Notes: generated from the letters alone by a model not told the origin. Positions 1 through 9,028 are shown, counted from the first letter of the stretch. The stretch: DNA of 46,948 nucleotides from Paenibacillus whitsoniae (GCF_003955665.1 NZ_RXHU01000131.1:1-46948), one strand, 5' to 3'. Translations and numbers: made by a program.

Positions 1-1335
1 ATTATGGCTAATTGGGGTGCCGGCGTAGCGCAGCTGCTGACGACGATGGGCGCGCATGACCCGCTCTCGCATGTCATGCGAGGAAAGTTGGTTGGATTTA
101 TCCCGCAAGTGTGAGTAGTCCGGCTTAGGCACCTCCACATGCAGATCGATGCGGTCGAGAAGCGGACCGGATATTTTGGAGCGGTAGTGTACGATTTTGG
201 CGAGGGAGCAGGTGCAGATGTGGGTTGGGGTAGCCGTTCCGTAGTACCCGCAAGGGCATGGATTCATGGCGGCGGCCAGTAAAAATTGTGAAGGAAACGT
301 ATAAGAGGCCCGAGCTCTGGAAATGACGACATGACGATCCTCCAAGGGCTGGCGGAGCACCTCGAGCGCGCCGCGTGTGAATTCAGGCAGCTCGTCCAGA
401 AACAGGACGCCTCGATGCGCGAGGCTGACCTCTCCGGGCTTCGGAATGGAGCCGCCGCCAACGAGTCCGGCCGCTGAGATCGAGTGATGAGGTGCGCGGA
501 AGGCGCGCGTGCGAATCAAGGAAGAGCGGCTTGCGAGCTTGCCGGATACGCTGTAGATTTTCGTCACTTCAAGCGATTCTTTGTCCGACATCGGTGGCAG
601 AATGGAGGGGAGCCGCTTGATCAGCATCGTTTTGCCTGTTCCGGGCGGACCGAGGAGAAGAATATTGTGCATACCTGCAGCGCTAATCATCATGGCTCGT
701 TTGACCTGATGCTGACCGCTGACATCGGCGTAATCTTCCATGAGTTGAAATCCGTTAAAAGCTCCGGCAGCCGGATTCTCAACGGAGCTGTCATCGTTAT
801 CCCTTGTTTCTGCAACATACTCAGGCAGTTGACGATTCTTTTTGAAATCCGCCAGACTCGTAATGGTGCATACCGTCAATCCCTCGATTAAGGCGGCCTC
901 CGCAGCGTTGTGCCGGGAGAGACAGACCTGCGAGATGCCCAGCTTCTTGGCGGCATGGACCATCGACAGTACGCCGGGAACAGGGCGGAGCGAGCCGTCC
1001 AATGCGAGCTCACCGAGAAAAAGTGTCTGTTGCGACAGCATTTGCCGGTCAATTTGCCCAGAAGTCAGCAGGATCCCCATGGCGATGGCGAGGTCGAAGG
1101 ACGACCCTTCTTTACGCAGATCCGCAGGGGCCAAATTGACGGTTATACGATCCATTGGGAACGTATAGCCGCAATTTTTGATCGCAGACCGCACGCGTTC
1201 GACCGATTCTCGGATCGCCGAGTCAGGCAATCCAACGACATTGATCTGCGGTAAGCCGCTCGAAATATCGACTTCTACTTCGATTAATTGCCCGTCAATG
1301 CCTCGCAGGCAGGCGCTCATCACTTTTCCGTACAT
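1..1335 (-). CDS. comM: YifB/ComM family Mg-chelatase-like AAA+ ATPase (partial, C-terminus beyond window)
   Basis: AAA+ ATPase of the YifB/ComM family; ComM is a branch-migration helicase in natural transformation in Gram-negative bacteria, and the role in Firmicutes is less clear. The reading frame runs from an ATG at 1335 to base 1 without a stop, giving 445 residues of an expected ~510. An N-terminal Lon-protease-like fold domain (ChlI type) covers about residues 1-170. The Walker A motif GPPGTGKT is near residue 228 and Walker B GVLFLDELPEF near 308. A cysteine cluster, CPCGYYGTATPTHICTCS, near 360 is typical of the family. The start is set by an AAAGGGTG ribosome binding site just upstream. 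It is transcribed away from the rest of the window. Confidence 0.95.
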   Translation of the reverse strand, partial: MYGKVMSACLRGIDGQLIEVEVDISSGLPQINVVGLPDSAIRESVERVRSAIKNCGYTFPMDRITVNLAPADLRKEGSSFDLAIAMGILLTSGQIDRQMLSQQTLFLGELALDGSLRPVPGVLSMVHAAKKLGISQVCLSRHNAAEAALIEGLTVCTITSLADFKKNRQLPEYVAETRDNDDSSVENPAAGAFNGFQLMEDYADVSGQHQVKRAMMISAAGMHNILLLGPPGTGKTMLIKRLPSILPPMSDKESLEVTKIYSVSGKLASRSSLIRTRAFRAPHHSISAAGLVGGGSIPKPGEVSLAHRGVLFLDELPEFTRGALEVLRQPLEDRHVVISRARASYTFPSQFLLAAAMNPCPCGYYGTATPTHICTCSLAKIVHYRSKISGPLLDRIDLHVEVPKPDYSHLRDKSNQLSSHDMRERVMRAHRRQQLRYAGTPISHN

Positions 1336-1431
1336 TACAAAAACACCCTTTCTCCGTTGGTAATCAAGCCGTCTTGGCAGCCTGTGCAACAGGAGTCGAG
1401 GTGCTTCCTCATGCCTCCGATATGTACTCAT

Positions 1432-1461
1432 ATCATAGCAAAAAATGGGAAATCAATGCAA
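1432..1461 (-). promoter_or_regulatory. Putative sigma-A promoter of comM (extended -10)
   Basis: On the minus strand, TTGCAT (1461-1456) lies 18 bases from TATGAT (1437-1432). The -10 is preceded by TGC, an extended -10 (TGnTATGAT). The -35 matches the consensus only partly. The distance to the comM ATG is about 100 bases. This is a pattern match only. Confidence 0.45.
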
Positions 1462-1525
1462 GCCTGCAAAAACGGATTAAAATTCCTCGAGCTGCCCATA
1501 ATGTAAAAAAGAGGTGGTGGTAGGT

Positions 1526-1783
1526 ATGCAAGAGAAGCCGTATTTTTGTCCAAATTGCCGCTCGAATCGGATTAAATTTAATGTAATCACCAGCTATGCG
1601 CAGTCTTTTTTGAAGGATGCACATTCCGGGATGATTATGGAGTTTACCGATCCGAATATGATTGCGGAGCAGGAGCCGATCATTCAATGTCTGATCTGTT
1701 CTTTTTCCGGCAACGAAATGCGCTTTATCAAGCAGGCGGAACGTGAACCGCGCAGCGACAGCGGGACGATGGCGCCATATTAA
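1526..1783 (+). CDS. Small zinc-ribbon-like protein of unknown function
   Basis: An 85-residue protein. The ATG at 1526 is preferred over a GTG at 1514 because a GAGGTGGTGG ribosome binding site lies just ahead of it and would overlap the GTG. Two CxxC pairs, CPNC near residue 8 and CLIC near residue 55, could form one four-cysteine zinc site. Between them is an acidic, mixed segment, and the tail is polar. There is no signal peptide or membrane segment. It stands alone between divergent comM and sucC and has its own terminator. I do not recognise a named family; a nucleic-acid or protein-binding zinc ribbon is only a guess. Confidence 0.7.
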   Translation: MQEKPYFCPNCRSNRIKFNVITSYAQSFLKDAHSGMIMEFTDPNMIAEQEPIIQCLICSFSGNEMRFIKQAEREPRSDSGTMAPY

Positions 1784-1789
1784 TCGAAA

Positions 1790-1835
1790 GCGGGAGCTGT
1801 ATTTTCAGAAATGGAAATGCGGCTTCTCTTTTTTT
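1790..1835 (+). terminator. Rho-independent terminator after the zinc-ribbon ORF
   Basis: The arms GGGAGCTGTATTT and GAAATGCGGCTTCTC pair with several G-U wobbles and are followed by a run of T at 1829-1835. It begins a few bases after the stop codon at 1783. Confidence 0.6.
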
Positions 1836-2089
1836 AGCGAGTCGTTTACTTTAGACTTTTCTGGGGTGATAGCTAAAGTTTTTCACTGTGAAAGGAAAGT
1901 TTGAAGGGCTTCACGAAAAAAATAAGGAAACTGTCGAAAATAATGTGATACAATGGTTAGGGCTTGCGAAGAAGTGTGATACTAATTCCGGTAGCAAGAT
2001 CGATTTTCGTGCCTAACGCAAATTGGAAATTACACTTTTCCCTGTATAGCACGTATAGAAAGTCCATACTGATAGGAGGATTTTAGGAA
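1836..2089 (+). promoter_or_regulatory. sucCD upstream region with weak promoter and a short palindrome
   Basis: This is the rest of the 306-base gap between the zinc-ribbon ORF and sucC. The best -10 is TACAAT at 1949-1954, preceded by TGTGA, with no good -35. A 13-base palindrome TTTCACTGTGAAA sits at 1881-1893, about 60 bases upstream of that -10, and could be an operator. The stretch from 1955 to 2070 would be a long 5' leader, in which I see no clear riboswitch or strong stem. No convincing ORF lies here. The sucC ribosome binding site AGGAGG is at the right-hand end. Confidence 0.35.
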
Positions 2090-3250
2090 ATGAATATCCA
2101 TGAGTACCAAGGAAAAGAAGTCCTGAGACAGTACGGCGTCAGCGTTCCTAACGGAAAGGTTGCGTTCACCGTAGACGAGGCTGTGGAAGCGGCGAAAGAA
2201 CTCGGTTCGTCCGTCGTCGTGGTTAAAGCGCAAATTCATGCCGGAGGTCGCGGTAAAGCAGGCGGCGTTAAAGTAGCTAAAAACCTCGACGAAGTTCGTA
2301 CATATGCAAACGAAATTCTGGGTAAAGTGCTTGTAACGCACCAAACAGGCCCGGAAGGTAAAGAAGTAAAGCGTCTTCTGATCGAAGAAGGCTGCGATAT
2401 TAAGAAAGAATACTACGTTGGTGTTGTCGTAGACCGTGCAACAGGCAGCGTTGTTATGATGGCATCTGAAGAAGGCGGCACAGAGATCGAAGAAGTTGCG
2501 GCTCATTCGCCTGAGAAAATTTTTAAAGAAGTGGTAGACCCTGCAATCGGTCTTCAAGCTTTCCAAGCACGCAGACTCGCTTACAACATCAATATCCCTA
2601 ACGAACTGGTTAATAAAGCTGCGAAATTCATGTTGGCGCTTTACACAGCATTCGTTGACAAAGATTGCTCCATTGCAGAAATCAATCCGCTGGTTGTGAC
2701 TGGCGCTGGTGATGTAATGGCTCTTGACGCGAAATTAAACTTCGATTCCAACGCACTTTTCCGTCACAAAGACATCGTTGCACTTCGCGACCTGGAAGAG
2801 GAAGATGCGAAAGAAATCGAAGCTTCCAAATATGATTTGAGTTACATTGCGCTCGATGGCAACATCGGCTGTATGGTTAACGGCGCGGGTCTTGCTATGG
2901 CGACGATGGACATCATCAAGCACTACGGCGGCGACCCTGCGAACTTCCTGGACGTAGGCGGCGGCGCTACGAAAGAGAAAGTTACAGAAGCATTCAAAAT
3001 CATTTTGTCGGACGAGCAGGTTAAGGGTATTTTCGTTAACATCTTCGGCGGCATCATGCGTTGCGACGTTATCGCTGAGGGCGTTATCGCTGCAGCTAGA
3101 GAGCTCGGTCTTTCCCGTCCGCTCGTTGTTCGTTTGGAAGGCACTAACGTTGAGCTTGGTAAAAAATTGCTGAACGAATCCGGTCTGAATATCGTTGCAG
3201 CAGATTCCATGGCTGACGGCGCGCAAAAAATCGTTGCACTTGTAAAATAA
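2090..3250 (+). CDS. sucC: Succinate-CoA ligase (ADP-forming) subunit beta
   Basis: Beta subunit of succinyl-CoA synthetase, which converts succinyl-CoA, ADP and phosphate to succinate, CoA and ATP in the TCA cycle, in the cytoplasm. At 386 residues it has the usual length. The N-terminal ATP-grasp domain begins MNIHEYQGKEVLRQYGV and contains the glycine-rich GGRGKAGGVK near residue 45. The C-terminal CoA-ligase domain has VNIFGGIMRCD and ends near the VRLEGTNVE motif. The ATG follows TAGGAGG. sucD follows after 51 bases, so the two are probably co-transcribed. Codons such as CGT, GTT and AAC are more frequent than in the neighbouring fla genes, which suggests high expression. Confidence 0.98.
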   Translation: MNIHEYQGKEVLRQYGVSVPNGKVAFTVDEAVEAAKELGSSVVVVKAQIHAGGRGKAGGVKVAKNLDEVRTYANEILGKVLVTHQTGPEGKEVKRLLIEEGCDIKKEYYVGVVVDRATGSVVMMASEEGGTEIEEVAAHSPEKIFKEVVDPAIGLQAFQARRLAYNINIPNELVNKAAKFMLALYTAFVDKDCSIAEINPLVVTGAGDVMALDAKLNFDSNALFRHKDIVALRDLEEEDAKEIEASKYDLSYIALDGNIGCMVNGAGLAMATMDIIKHYGGDPANFLDVGGGATKEKVTEAFKIILSDEQVKGIFVNIFGGIMRCDVIAEGVIAAARELGLSRPLVVRLEGTNVELGKKLLNESGLNIVAADSMADGAQKIVALVK

Positions 3251-3301
3251 GGAAAATTTGAACGGTTTTTCAACTAATATAGGGGATGTGAACCATAGAT
3301 C

Positions 3302-4234
3302 ATGAGTATTTTGGTTAATAAACATACAAAAGTCATTACTCAAGGGATTACCGGCGCTACGGGCTTGTTCCATACCAAAGGCGGCTTGGATTACGGCACA
3401 CAAATGGTTGGCGGTGTAACTCCAGGTAAAGGCGGCACAACCGTTGATATTACGCTGGAAAACGGCGAGCTTGTGAAGCTTCCGGTTTTCAACACAGTTC
3501 TTGAAGCGAAAAACGCAACTGGTGCGACAGCATCCGTTATCTACGTGCCTCCGGCTTTCGCGGCAGAGTCCATCATCGAAGCAATCGAAGCTGAGCTGGA
3601 ACTCGTTATCTGTATCACAGAAGGTATTCCTGTCCTTGACATGGTGCGCGTAAAACGTTACCTGGAAGGCAAAAATACCGTGCTGATCGGGCCAAACTGC
3701 CCAGGCGTTATTACACCAGGCGAGTGCAAAATCGGCATTATGCCGGGTTACATCCACACGCCAGGTCACGTAGGCGTTGTTTCCCGTTCCGGAACCCTGA
3801 CTTACGAGGCTGTTCACCAACTGACAACTCGCGGCATCGGACAATCCTCTGCCGTAGGTATTGGCGGGGACCCTGTTAAAGGTTCCGAGTTCATCGACAT
3901 CCTTAAACGTTTTGAAGCGGATCCAGACACTTATGCTGTTATCATGATCGGTGAGATCGGCGGTACAGCGGAAGAAGAAGCAGCAGAGTGGATCGCGGCT
4001 AACATGACGAAGCCGGTTGTCGGCTTCATCGGCGGTAAAACAGCGCCTCCAGGAAAACGCATGGGCCATGCTGGCGCCATCATTTCCGGTGGTAAAGGAA
4101 CTGCAGCTGAAAAAGTGGCGACACTTGAAAAATGCGGAATCCGCGTAGCGGCTACACCTTCCGAAATGGGCTCCACACTGGTTGCCGTTCTGGAAGAAAA
4201 AGGTCTGCTGGACAAAGTGATCACTAAAAAATAA
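3302..4234 (+). CDS. sucD: Succinate-CoA ligase subunit alpha
   Basis: Alpha subunit of succinyl-CoA synthetase; it binds CoA and carries the phosphohistidine intermediate. At 310 residues it is slightly longer than most (about 290-300). The CoA-binding Rossmann domain starts near ITQGITGATG, and the active-site histidine is H256 in MGHAGAIISGG. The second domain includes GPNCPGVITP, which is conserved in the family. A GGGGATGTG ribosome binding site lies about 13 bases before the ATG. It pairs with sucC upstream and is closed by a strong terminator. Confidence 0.98.
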   Translation: MSILVNKHTKVITQGITGATGLFHTKGGLDYGTQMVGGVTPGKGGTTVDITLENGELVKLPVFNTVLEAKNATGATASVIYVPPAFAAESIIEAIEAELELVICITEGIPVLDMVRVKRYLEGKNTVLIGPNCPGVITPGECKIGIMPGYIHTPGHVGVVSRSGTLTYEAVHQLTTRGIGQSSAVGIGGDPVKGSEFIDILKRFEADPDTYAVIMIGEIGGTAEEEAAEWIAANMTKPVVGFIGGKTAPPGKRMGHAGAIISGGKGTAAEKVATLEKCGIRVAATPSEMGSTLVAVLEEKGLLDKVITKK

Positions 4235-4255
4235 GCAACGCTATTGAAGGTAAGC

Positions 4256-4299
4256 AACCTTCCATCGCCCTGATCGACAGGGCTTTGGGAGGTTTTTTT
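4256..4299 (+). terminator. Rho-independent terminator of sucCD
   Basis: An inner stem GCCCTG/CAGGGC is enclosed by an outer stem AACCTTCC/GGGAGGTT with one G-U pair, followed by seven T residues. It lies just after the sucD stop. Confidence 0.9.
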
Positions 4300-4322
4300 A
4301 TTTGGAGCCATTTTAGGCAAAT

Positions 4323-4351
4323 TTGTCATTCGGGTAGGGAGTGTATATACT
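4323..4351 (+). promoter_or_regulatory. Near-consensus sigma-A hexamers overlapping the dprA start
   Basis: TTGTCA (4323-4328), a 17-base spacer, then TATACT (4346-4351). Each hexamer matches the consensus at five of six bases. The -10 ends one base before the dprA ATG at 4353, so the transcript start would fall inside the coding sequence. It is either coincidence or an internal-start promoter for downstream genes. Confidence 0.35.
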
Positions 4352-4352
4352 T

Positions 4353-5444
4353 ATGAATAATCGCGATGTACTAATAGGTCTACACGAGCTTGAGGGAGTT
4401 GGCTGGAAAACGATTGATCAGGTGGTAACGAAGTTTCCCGAACTTGGGGTGCTGCCGACGCTTTCCGCAAGCGATCTTCGGGCAGCTGGACTGCGCGGCG
4501 CGGTCGCGGAGCAAATTGCTGCGAAGCTGACGCCATCGTTCATTGAAGATAAGCTTCACTTATATAACAAGCACGGCGTACAGCTCGTGACACGTATGGA
4601 TGCCGAATTTCCGGCTATACTGAATGAAATTGCTGGGCCGCCATGGGTATTGTATGCGAAAGGGCGCATTGCTTTGCTCAAGGAACATTTGCTTGGCATG
4701 GTAGGGACCCGAACGCCGACGCTGTACGGCAAAAAGATCGCGGAAGAATGGGCAAGTGCGCTTTCGCGGGCAGGCTTGGGCATTGTAAGCGGCCTTGCCA
4801 GAGGGATCGACAGCCGGGCACATGCCGGCGCACTGCAAGGACCGTCAAGTACGGTGGCTGTGTTGGGCTGCGCAATTAACCAAATCTATCCGCGCGAGAA
4901 TGCGCTGCTGTACCGCCGGATTGAAGAGGAAGGCGTGATTATTTCTGAATATCCCATCGGATGCGGGATGCATCCCGGCATGTTTCCACAACGCAACCGC
5001 ATTATTGCGGGACTGTCTCTTGGAGTGACGGTGGTTGAAGCTGCGGAAGACAGTGGATCGCTGATTACCGTGGAGCATGCGCTTGACGCGTCACGCGACG
5101 TGTTTGCGATTCCGGGGCCGATTCATTCCAGGCAGAGCGGCGGTGTTCATAAGCTTTTAAAAGATGGGGCCAAATTAGTTACGCAAGTTGAAGAAATTGT
5201 CGAAGAATATAAACATCTGCTTGGCAAAGCCGATTTTAGCATGATTGGCAAGGCAAATCCGGTCTTGTCCTTGACGCCCGACGAGCTCGAAATCTACCGG
5301 ATTGTGTCGGAGGAGCCGGTCTCCATTGACACTTTAATAGAAGCAACGCAATTTACGTTTGGACATTTGCATGGAGTTCTGTTATCTTTGGTATTGAAAA
5401 AGGCGATTAAACAGCTTCCGGGTTCATCATACATTCGAGCATAG
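4353..5444 (+). CDS. dprA: DNA-processing protein DprA
   Basis: DprA (Smf) loads RecA on incoming single-stranded DNA during natural transformation. The protein has 363 residues from the ATG at 4353, chosen over a GTG at 4341 because GGGAGTG gives proper spacing only to the ATG. The N-terminal part holds a helix-hairpin-helix/SAM-like segment. The Rossmann-like core has GLARGIDSRAH near residue 150 and FPQRNRIIAGLS near 215. The C-terminal region (about 300-363) is predicted to be the winged-helix DprA domain. It lies between the sucCD terminator and topA, as in Bacillus. comM, another transformation-linked gene, is nearby on the other strand. Confidence 0.96.
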   Translation: MNNRDVLIGLHELEGVGWKTIDQVVTKFPELGVLPTLSASDLRAAGLRGAVAEQIAAKLTPSFIEDKLHLYNKHGVQLVTRMDAEFPAILNEIAGPPWVLYAKGRIALLKEHLLGMVGTRTPTLYGKKIAEEWASALSRAGLGIVSGLARGIDSRAHAGALQGPSSTVAVLGCAINQIYPRENALLYRRIEEEGVIISEYPIGCGMHPGMFPQRNRIIAGLSLGVTVVEAAEDSGSLITVEHALDASRDVFAIPGPIHSRQSGGVHKLLKDGAKLVTQVEEIVEEYKHLLGKADFSMIGKANPVLSLTPDELEIYRIVSEEPVSIDTLIEATQFTFGHLHGVLLSLVLKKAIKQLPGSSYIRA

Positions 5445-5516
5445 GCAAATCACGAAGTTTTTCTTCTCGCCAAGCAACTTTTACCTTTGAAATGATGAAG
5501 GGAGGAAGGACGGACC

Positions 5517-7625
5517 ATGGCAGATTCATTAGTTATTGTGGAGTCACCCGCCAAAGCCAAAACCATTGGAAAATATTTAGGCAGCAAATACATCGTGAAA
5601 GCTTCGATGGGTCATATACGCGACCTTCCGAAAAGCCAAATTGGCGTAGAAGTGGAACGTAACTTTGAGCCTAAATACATAACGATTCGCGGAAAAGGGT
5701 CCATTCTGAAAGAACTCAAAGACGCGAGCAAAAAAGTAAAACGCATCTATCTGGCGGCTGACCCGGATCGTGAAGGGGAAGCCATTGCGTGGCACTTGGC
5801 GCACTACCTTGATGTAGGGCCGGAAGAGCAGTGCCGTGTCGTGTTTAACGAAATTACGAAGGATGCTGTGAAGGATGCTTTCAAAACGCCTCGCCGGATC
5901 AATCAAGATCTGGTGAACGCGCAGCAGGCACGACGAATATTGGACCGTCTAGTGGGGTATAAGATCAGCCCGTTGCTGTGGAAAAAGGTGAAAAAGGGCT
6001 TATCTGCCGGGCGCGTGCAGTCCGTTGCTGTGAAGCTGATTCAGGACCGCGAGAACGAGATTAAAGCGTTCGTACCAGAAGAATACTGGTCGATTACGGC
6101 GATGCTCGGCGCAGGCAAGACGGCCTTTGAAGCGAAATATTACAGCATCGGCGGCGAAAAGAAAGAACTGAACTCGCAGGACGACGTAGATCGTGTACTC
6201 GCTGCGATGGGCTCAGGCCCGTTCACCGTTTCGGAGGTCAAAGAGAAAGAGCGTCAGCGCAATCCTGCGCCGCCGTTCATTACAAGCTCTTTGCAGCAGG
6301 AAGCGGCGAGAAAGCTGAATTTCCGCGCATCGAAGACGATGTCAGTCGCTCAGCAGCTCTACGAAGGGATCGACCTCGGCAAAGAAGGGACCGTCGGGTT
6401 AATTACGTATATGCGTACCGATTCCACCCGAATTTCGCCGGTTGCCCAGGAAGAAGCGAAAGAGTTCATTCTGGCCAAATACGGACCAACTTATTATCCG
6501 GAGACGCCGCGCCAATATATCAAAAAGAATGCCAACGCCCAGGATGCGCACGAAGGGATTCGTCCTTCGTCCGTGCTTCGCGAACCGGAACATGTAAAAG
6601 AGTTCTTGAGCAAAGATCAGTATCGCTTATACAAGCTGATTTGGGAGCGGTTCATTTCCAGCCAGATGTCGTCCGCGATTCTTGATACGATGACGATTGA
6701 TCTTGCTGCCGGCGAAACGGTTTTTCGCGCAAACGGCTCTAAACTGAAGTTTGCCGGTTTCATGAAGGTCTATGTGGAGAGTAACGACGATGGCACGACG
6801 GAAGAGGACAAGCTACTTCCTCCGCTCGCCAAAGGGGATTCGCTGGAGAAACAAAGTGTCGAGCCGAAGCAGCACTTTACGCAGCCGCCGCCGCGCTACA
6901 CAGAAGCCCGTCTCGTCCGTGCGTTGGAGGAAATGGGTATTGGGCGTCCAAGTACGTATGCACCGACGCTAGAGACCATTCAGAAGCGCGGATACGTAGC
7001 GATCGAGGAGAAGAAGTTCGTGCCGACGGAGCTTGGCGAGCTGGTTATTCAGCTCATGCAGGAATTTTTTCCCGAAATTCTCGATATTGAATTCACGGCC
7101 CATATGGAAGAGGAGCTGGACTTCGTCGAAGAGGGCAAAGAGGACTGGGTGCGGGTGTTGGATTCCTTCTACACTTCCTTCGAAAAGCGCCTTACGTTCG
7201 CCGAAGAAGAAATGAAAGAGATTGAGATTCAAGACGAAGTTTCGGATGAACTGTGCGAGAAGTGCGGCAAGCCGATGGTCTATAAAATGGGACGCTTCGG
7301 CAAGTTCCTTGCCTGCTCGGGCTTCCCGGACTGCCGGAACACGAAACCGATCATCAAAGATATCGGCGTAACTTGCCCGACGTGTCATGTGGGTAAAATC
7401 GTGGAGCGCAGAAGTAAGAAAGGCCGCGTCTTCTACGGCTGCGATCAATATCCGACCTGCGACTTTGTGTCTTGGGATAAACCGGCCAGCCGTCCGTGTC
7501 CGGAATGCGGCTCGCTGATGATTGAGAAACGCACGAAGAGCGGTGCGACGCTCCAATGTACGAAGTGCGACCATAAAGAGGAAGCGGCTGAAGCGGAAGA
7601 CCAGTCGTTTGAAATCGAAGATTAG
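5517..7625 (+). CDS. topA: DNA topoisomerase I (type IA)
   Basis: Relaxes negatively supercoiled DNA by transient single-strand breakage. At 702 residues it has normal length. The N-terminal Toprim domain begins with LVIVESPAKAKTIGKYL and has acidic DPDREGEA near residue 83. The active-site tyrosine is Y298 in LITYMRTDSTRIS. The C-terminal 120 residues hold three four-cysteine zinc ribbons (CEKCGKPM, CPTCHVG, CPECGSLM with their partners), followed by an acidic tail. The ATG follows GGGAGGAAGG. trmFO begins 12 bases after the stop, so the two are probably co-transcribed. Confidence 0.98.
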   Translation: MADSLVIVESPAKAKTIGKYLGSKYIVKASMGHIRDLPKSQIGVEVERNFEPKYITIRGKGSILKELKDASKKVKRIYLAADPDREGEAIAWHLAHYLDVGPEEQCRVVFNEITKDAVKDAFKTPRRINQDLVNAQQARRILDRLVGYKISPLLWKKVKKGLSAGRVQSVAVKLIQDRENEIKAFVPEEYWSITAMLGAGKTAFEAKYYSIGGEKKELNSQDDVDRVLAAMGSGPFTVSEVKEKERQRNPAPPFITSSLQQEAARKLNFRASKTMSVAQQLYEGIDLGKEGTVGLITYMRTDSTRISPVAQEEAKEFILAKYGPTYYPETPRQYIKKNANAQDAHEGIRPSSVLREPEHVKEFLSKDQYRLYKLIWERFISSQMSSAILDTMTIDLAAGETVFRANGSKLKFAGFMKVYVESNDDGTTEEDKLLPPLAKGDSLEKQSVEPKQHFTQPPPRYTEARLVRALEEMGIGRPSTYAPTLETIQKRGYVAIEEKKFVPTELGELVIQLMQEFFPEILDIEFTAHMEEELDFVEEGKEDWVRVLDSFYTSFEKRLTFAEEEMKEIEIQDEVSDELCEKCGKPMVYKMGRFGKFLACSGFPDCRNTKPIIKDIGVTCPTCHVGKIVERRSKKGRVFYGCDQYPTCDFVSWDKPASRPCPECGSLMIEKRTKSGATLQCTKCDHKEEAAEAEDQSFEIED

Positions 7626-7637
7626 AGGTGTACGATT

Positions 7638-8954
7638 TTGTCGGAAACAACAAGGGTGACGGTTATCGGCGCAGGGCTGGCAGGCAGTGAGGCTGCTTGG
7701 CAAATCGCGCGTCAAGGCGTGCCCGTTACACTATACGAAATGCGCAATGTCAGAAAGACGCCTGCACATATTACGGATCAATTCGCTGAATTGGTATGCA
7801 GCAATTCGCTACGTGCGAATGGACTAACGAATGCCGTTGGCGTCCTGAAGGAAGAAATGCGCCGCTTGGATTCCCTAATCCTTTCGTGCGCCGATGAGCA
7901 TGCAGTACCTGCGGGTGGTGCGCTGGCGGTAGATCGCGAAGGGTTCTCGCAGGCGGTCACGAGCCGTTTGCGAAACCACCCGTTGATTGAGGTGCGCAAT
8001 GAAGAAGTGCAGGCGCTGCCGGAAGGGATTACGGTTGTCGCGTCGGGACCGTTGACGTCGCCGGATTTGTCAGCGGCGCTCAAAGGTCTGATGGGGGAAG
8101 AGTATCTGTATTTCTATGATGCGGCGGCGCCGATTGTCGAGAAGGATTCTATCGACATGAGCAAGGTGTACCTCGCTTCCCGCTATGATAAGGGAGAAGC
8201 CGCTTACCTGAACTGTCCGATGACGGAGGAAGAGTTCAACGTTTTCTACGAGGCACTCATTACGGCCGAGGTCGCGGAACTCAAGGAGTTCGAAAAAGAA
8301 ATTTATTTCGAAGGCTGCATGCCGCTCGAAGTGATGGCCAAGCGCGGCCGGCAGACCGTGCTGTTCGGTCCGATGAAGCCGGTCGGACTGCTCAACCCGC
8401 ATACAGGTAAAATGCCTTATGCAGTCGTACAGCTTCGCCAGGACAACGCTGCGGGCACACTGTATAATCTTGTCGGCTTCCAGACCCATCTCAAGTGGGG
8501 CGAGCAGAAACGCGTGCTGTCGCTCATCCCAGGGCTTGAGAACGCGGAATTCGTACGATATGGCGTGATGCATCGCAACACGTTCATCAATTCGCCGAAG
8601 TTGCTGGACGCGACATATCAATTTAAGCGGCGCGAAGATCTTTTCTTCGCAGGACAAATGACCGGCGTCGAAGGGTATGTAGAATCGGCGGCATCGGGCC
8701 TGATTGCAGGATTGAACGCAGGCCGCATGGCTAGAGGCCTTGCCTGTGTGGTCGTACCGCCGGAGACGACGCTCGGCAGCATGGCGAATTACATCACAAC
8801 GGCGGATTTCAAGCATTTTCAGCCGATGAATGCGAATTTCGGTTTGCTGCCGCAATTGCCGGAACGTATTCGCAACAAAAAAGAAAAGTACGAAAAGCTG
8901 GCTAACCGTGCGCTGGAAAGTATTCAGAATTTTAAGACTTTGATTTCTGAATAA
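7638..8954 (+). CDS. trmFO: Methylenetetrahydrofolate-tRNA-(uracil-5-)-methyltransferase TrmFO
   Basis: Folate- and FAD-dependent enzyme that methylates U54 of tRNA in the T-loop. It is 438 residues, the usual length. The FAD-binding GAGLAGSEAAWQ is at residues 11-22. The conserved cysteines C54 (LVCSNSLRANG) and the later one in EGCMPLEVMAKRG match the two family cysteines. The start is TTG at 7638 with AGAGGTG seven bases upstream; no ATG nearby would keep the GxGxxG fold intact. In Bacillus subtilis the next gene would be xerC/codV, but here a 192-base gap leads directly to hslV. Confidence 0.97.
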   Translation: MSETTRVTVIGAGLAGSEAAWQIARQGVPVTLYEMRNVRKTPAHITDQFAELVCSNSLRANGLTNAVGVLKEEMRRLDSLILSCADEHAVPAGGALAVDREGFSQAVTSRLRNHPLIEVRNEEVQALPEGITVVASGPLTSPDLSAALKGLMGEEYLYFYDAAAPIVEKDSIDMSKVYLASRYDKGEAAYLNCPMTEEEFNVFYEALITAEVAELKEFEKEIYFEGCMPLEVMAKRGRQTVLFGPMKPVGLLNPHTGKMPYAVVQLRQDNAAGTLYNLVGFQTHLKWGEQKRVLSLIPGLENAEFVRYGVMHRNTFINSPKLLDATYQFKRREDLFFAGQMTGVEGYVESAASGLIAGLNAGRMARGLACVVVPPETTLGSMANYITTADFKHFQPMNANFGLLPQLPERIRNKKEKYEKLANRALESIQNFKTLISE

Positions 8955-9028
8955 GTTGTCAATGTAATTGTCCGTGTGTTAATATAATTATGTTTTGTTG
9001 CATTTTTCATGGGTTTGATCATACATTT

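Noticed and set aside
484..1254. Plus-strand open frames over comM
   Set aside because: The minus-strand comM frame has clear Walker motifs and family cysteines; the plus-strand frames show none.
2735..4069. Long antisense open frame (444 codons) across sucC and sucD
   Set aside because: It lies fully opposite two certain genes, has no ribosome binding site, and its product is rich in Phe, His, Asn and Cys with no domain. It comes from the strong codon bias of sucCD.
7778..8855. Antisense open frames over trmFO
   Set aside because: They are shadow frames with no motif or ribosome binding site; trmFO is certain.
8956..8988. Promoter TTGTCA...TATAAT between trmFO and hslV
   Set aside because: The spacer is 21 bases, too long for sigma-A; the TATAAT alone is not enough.
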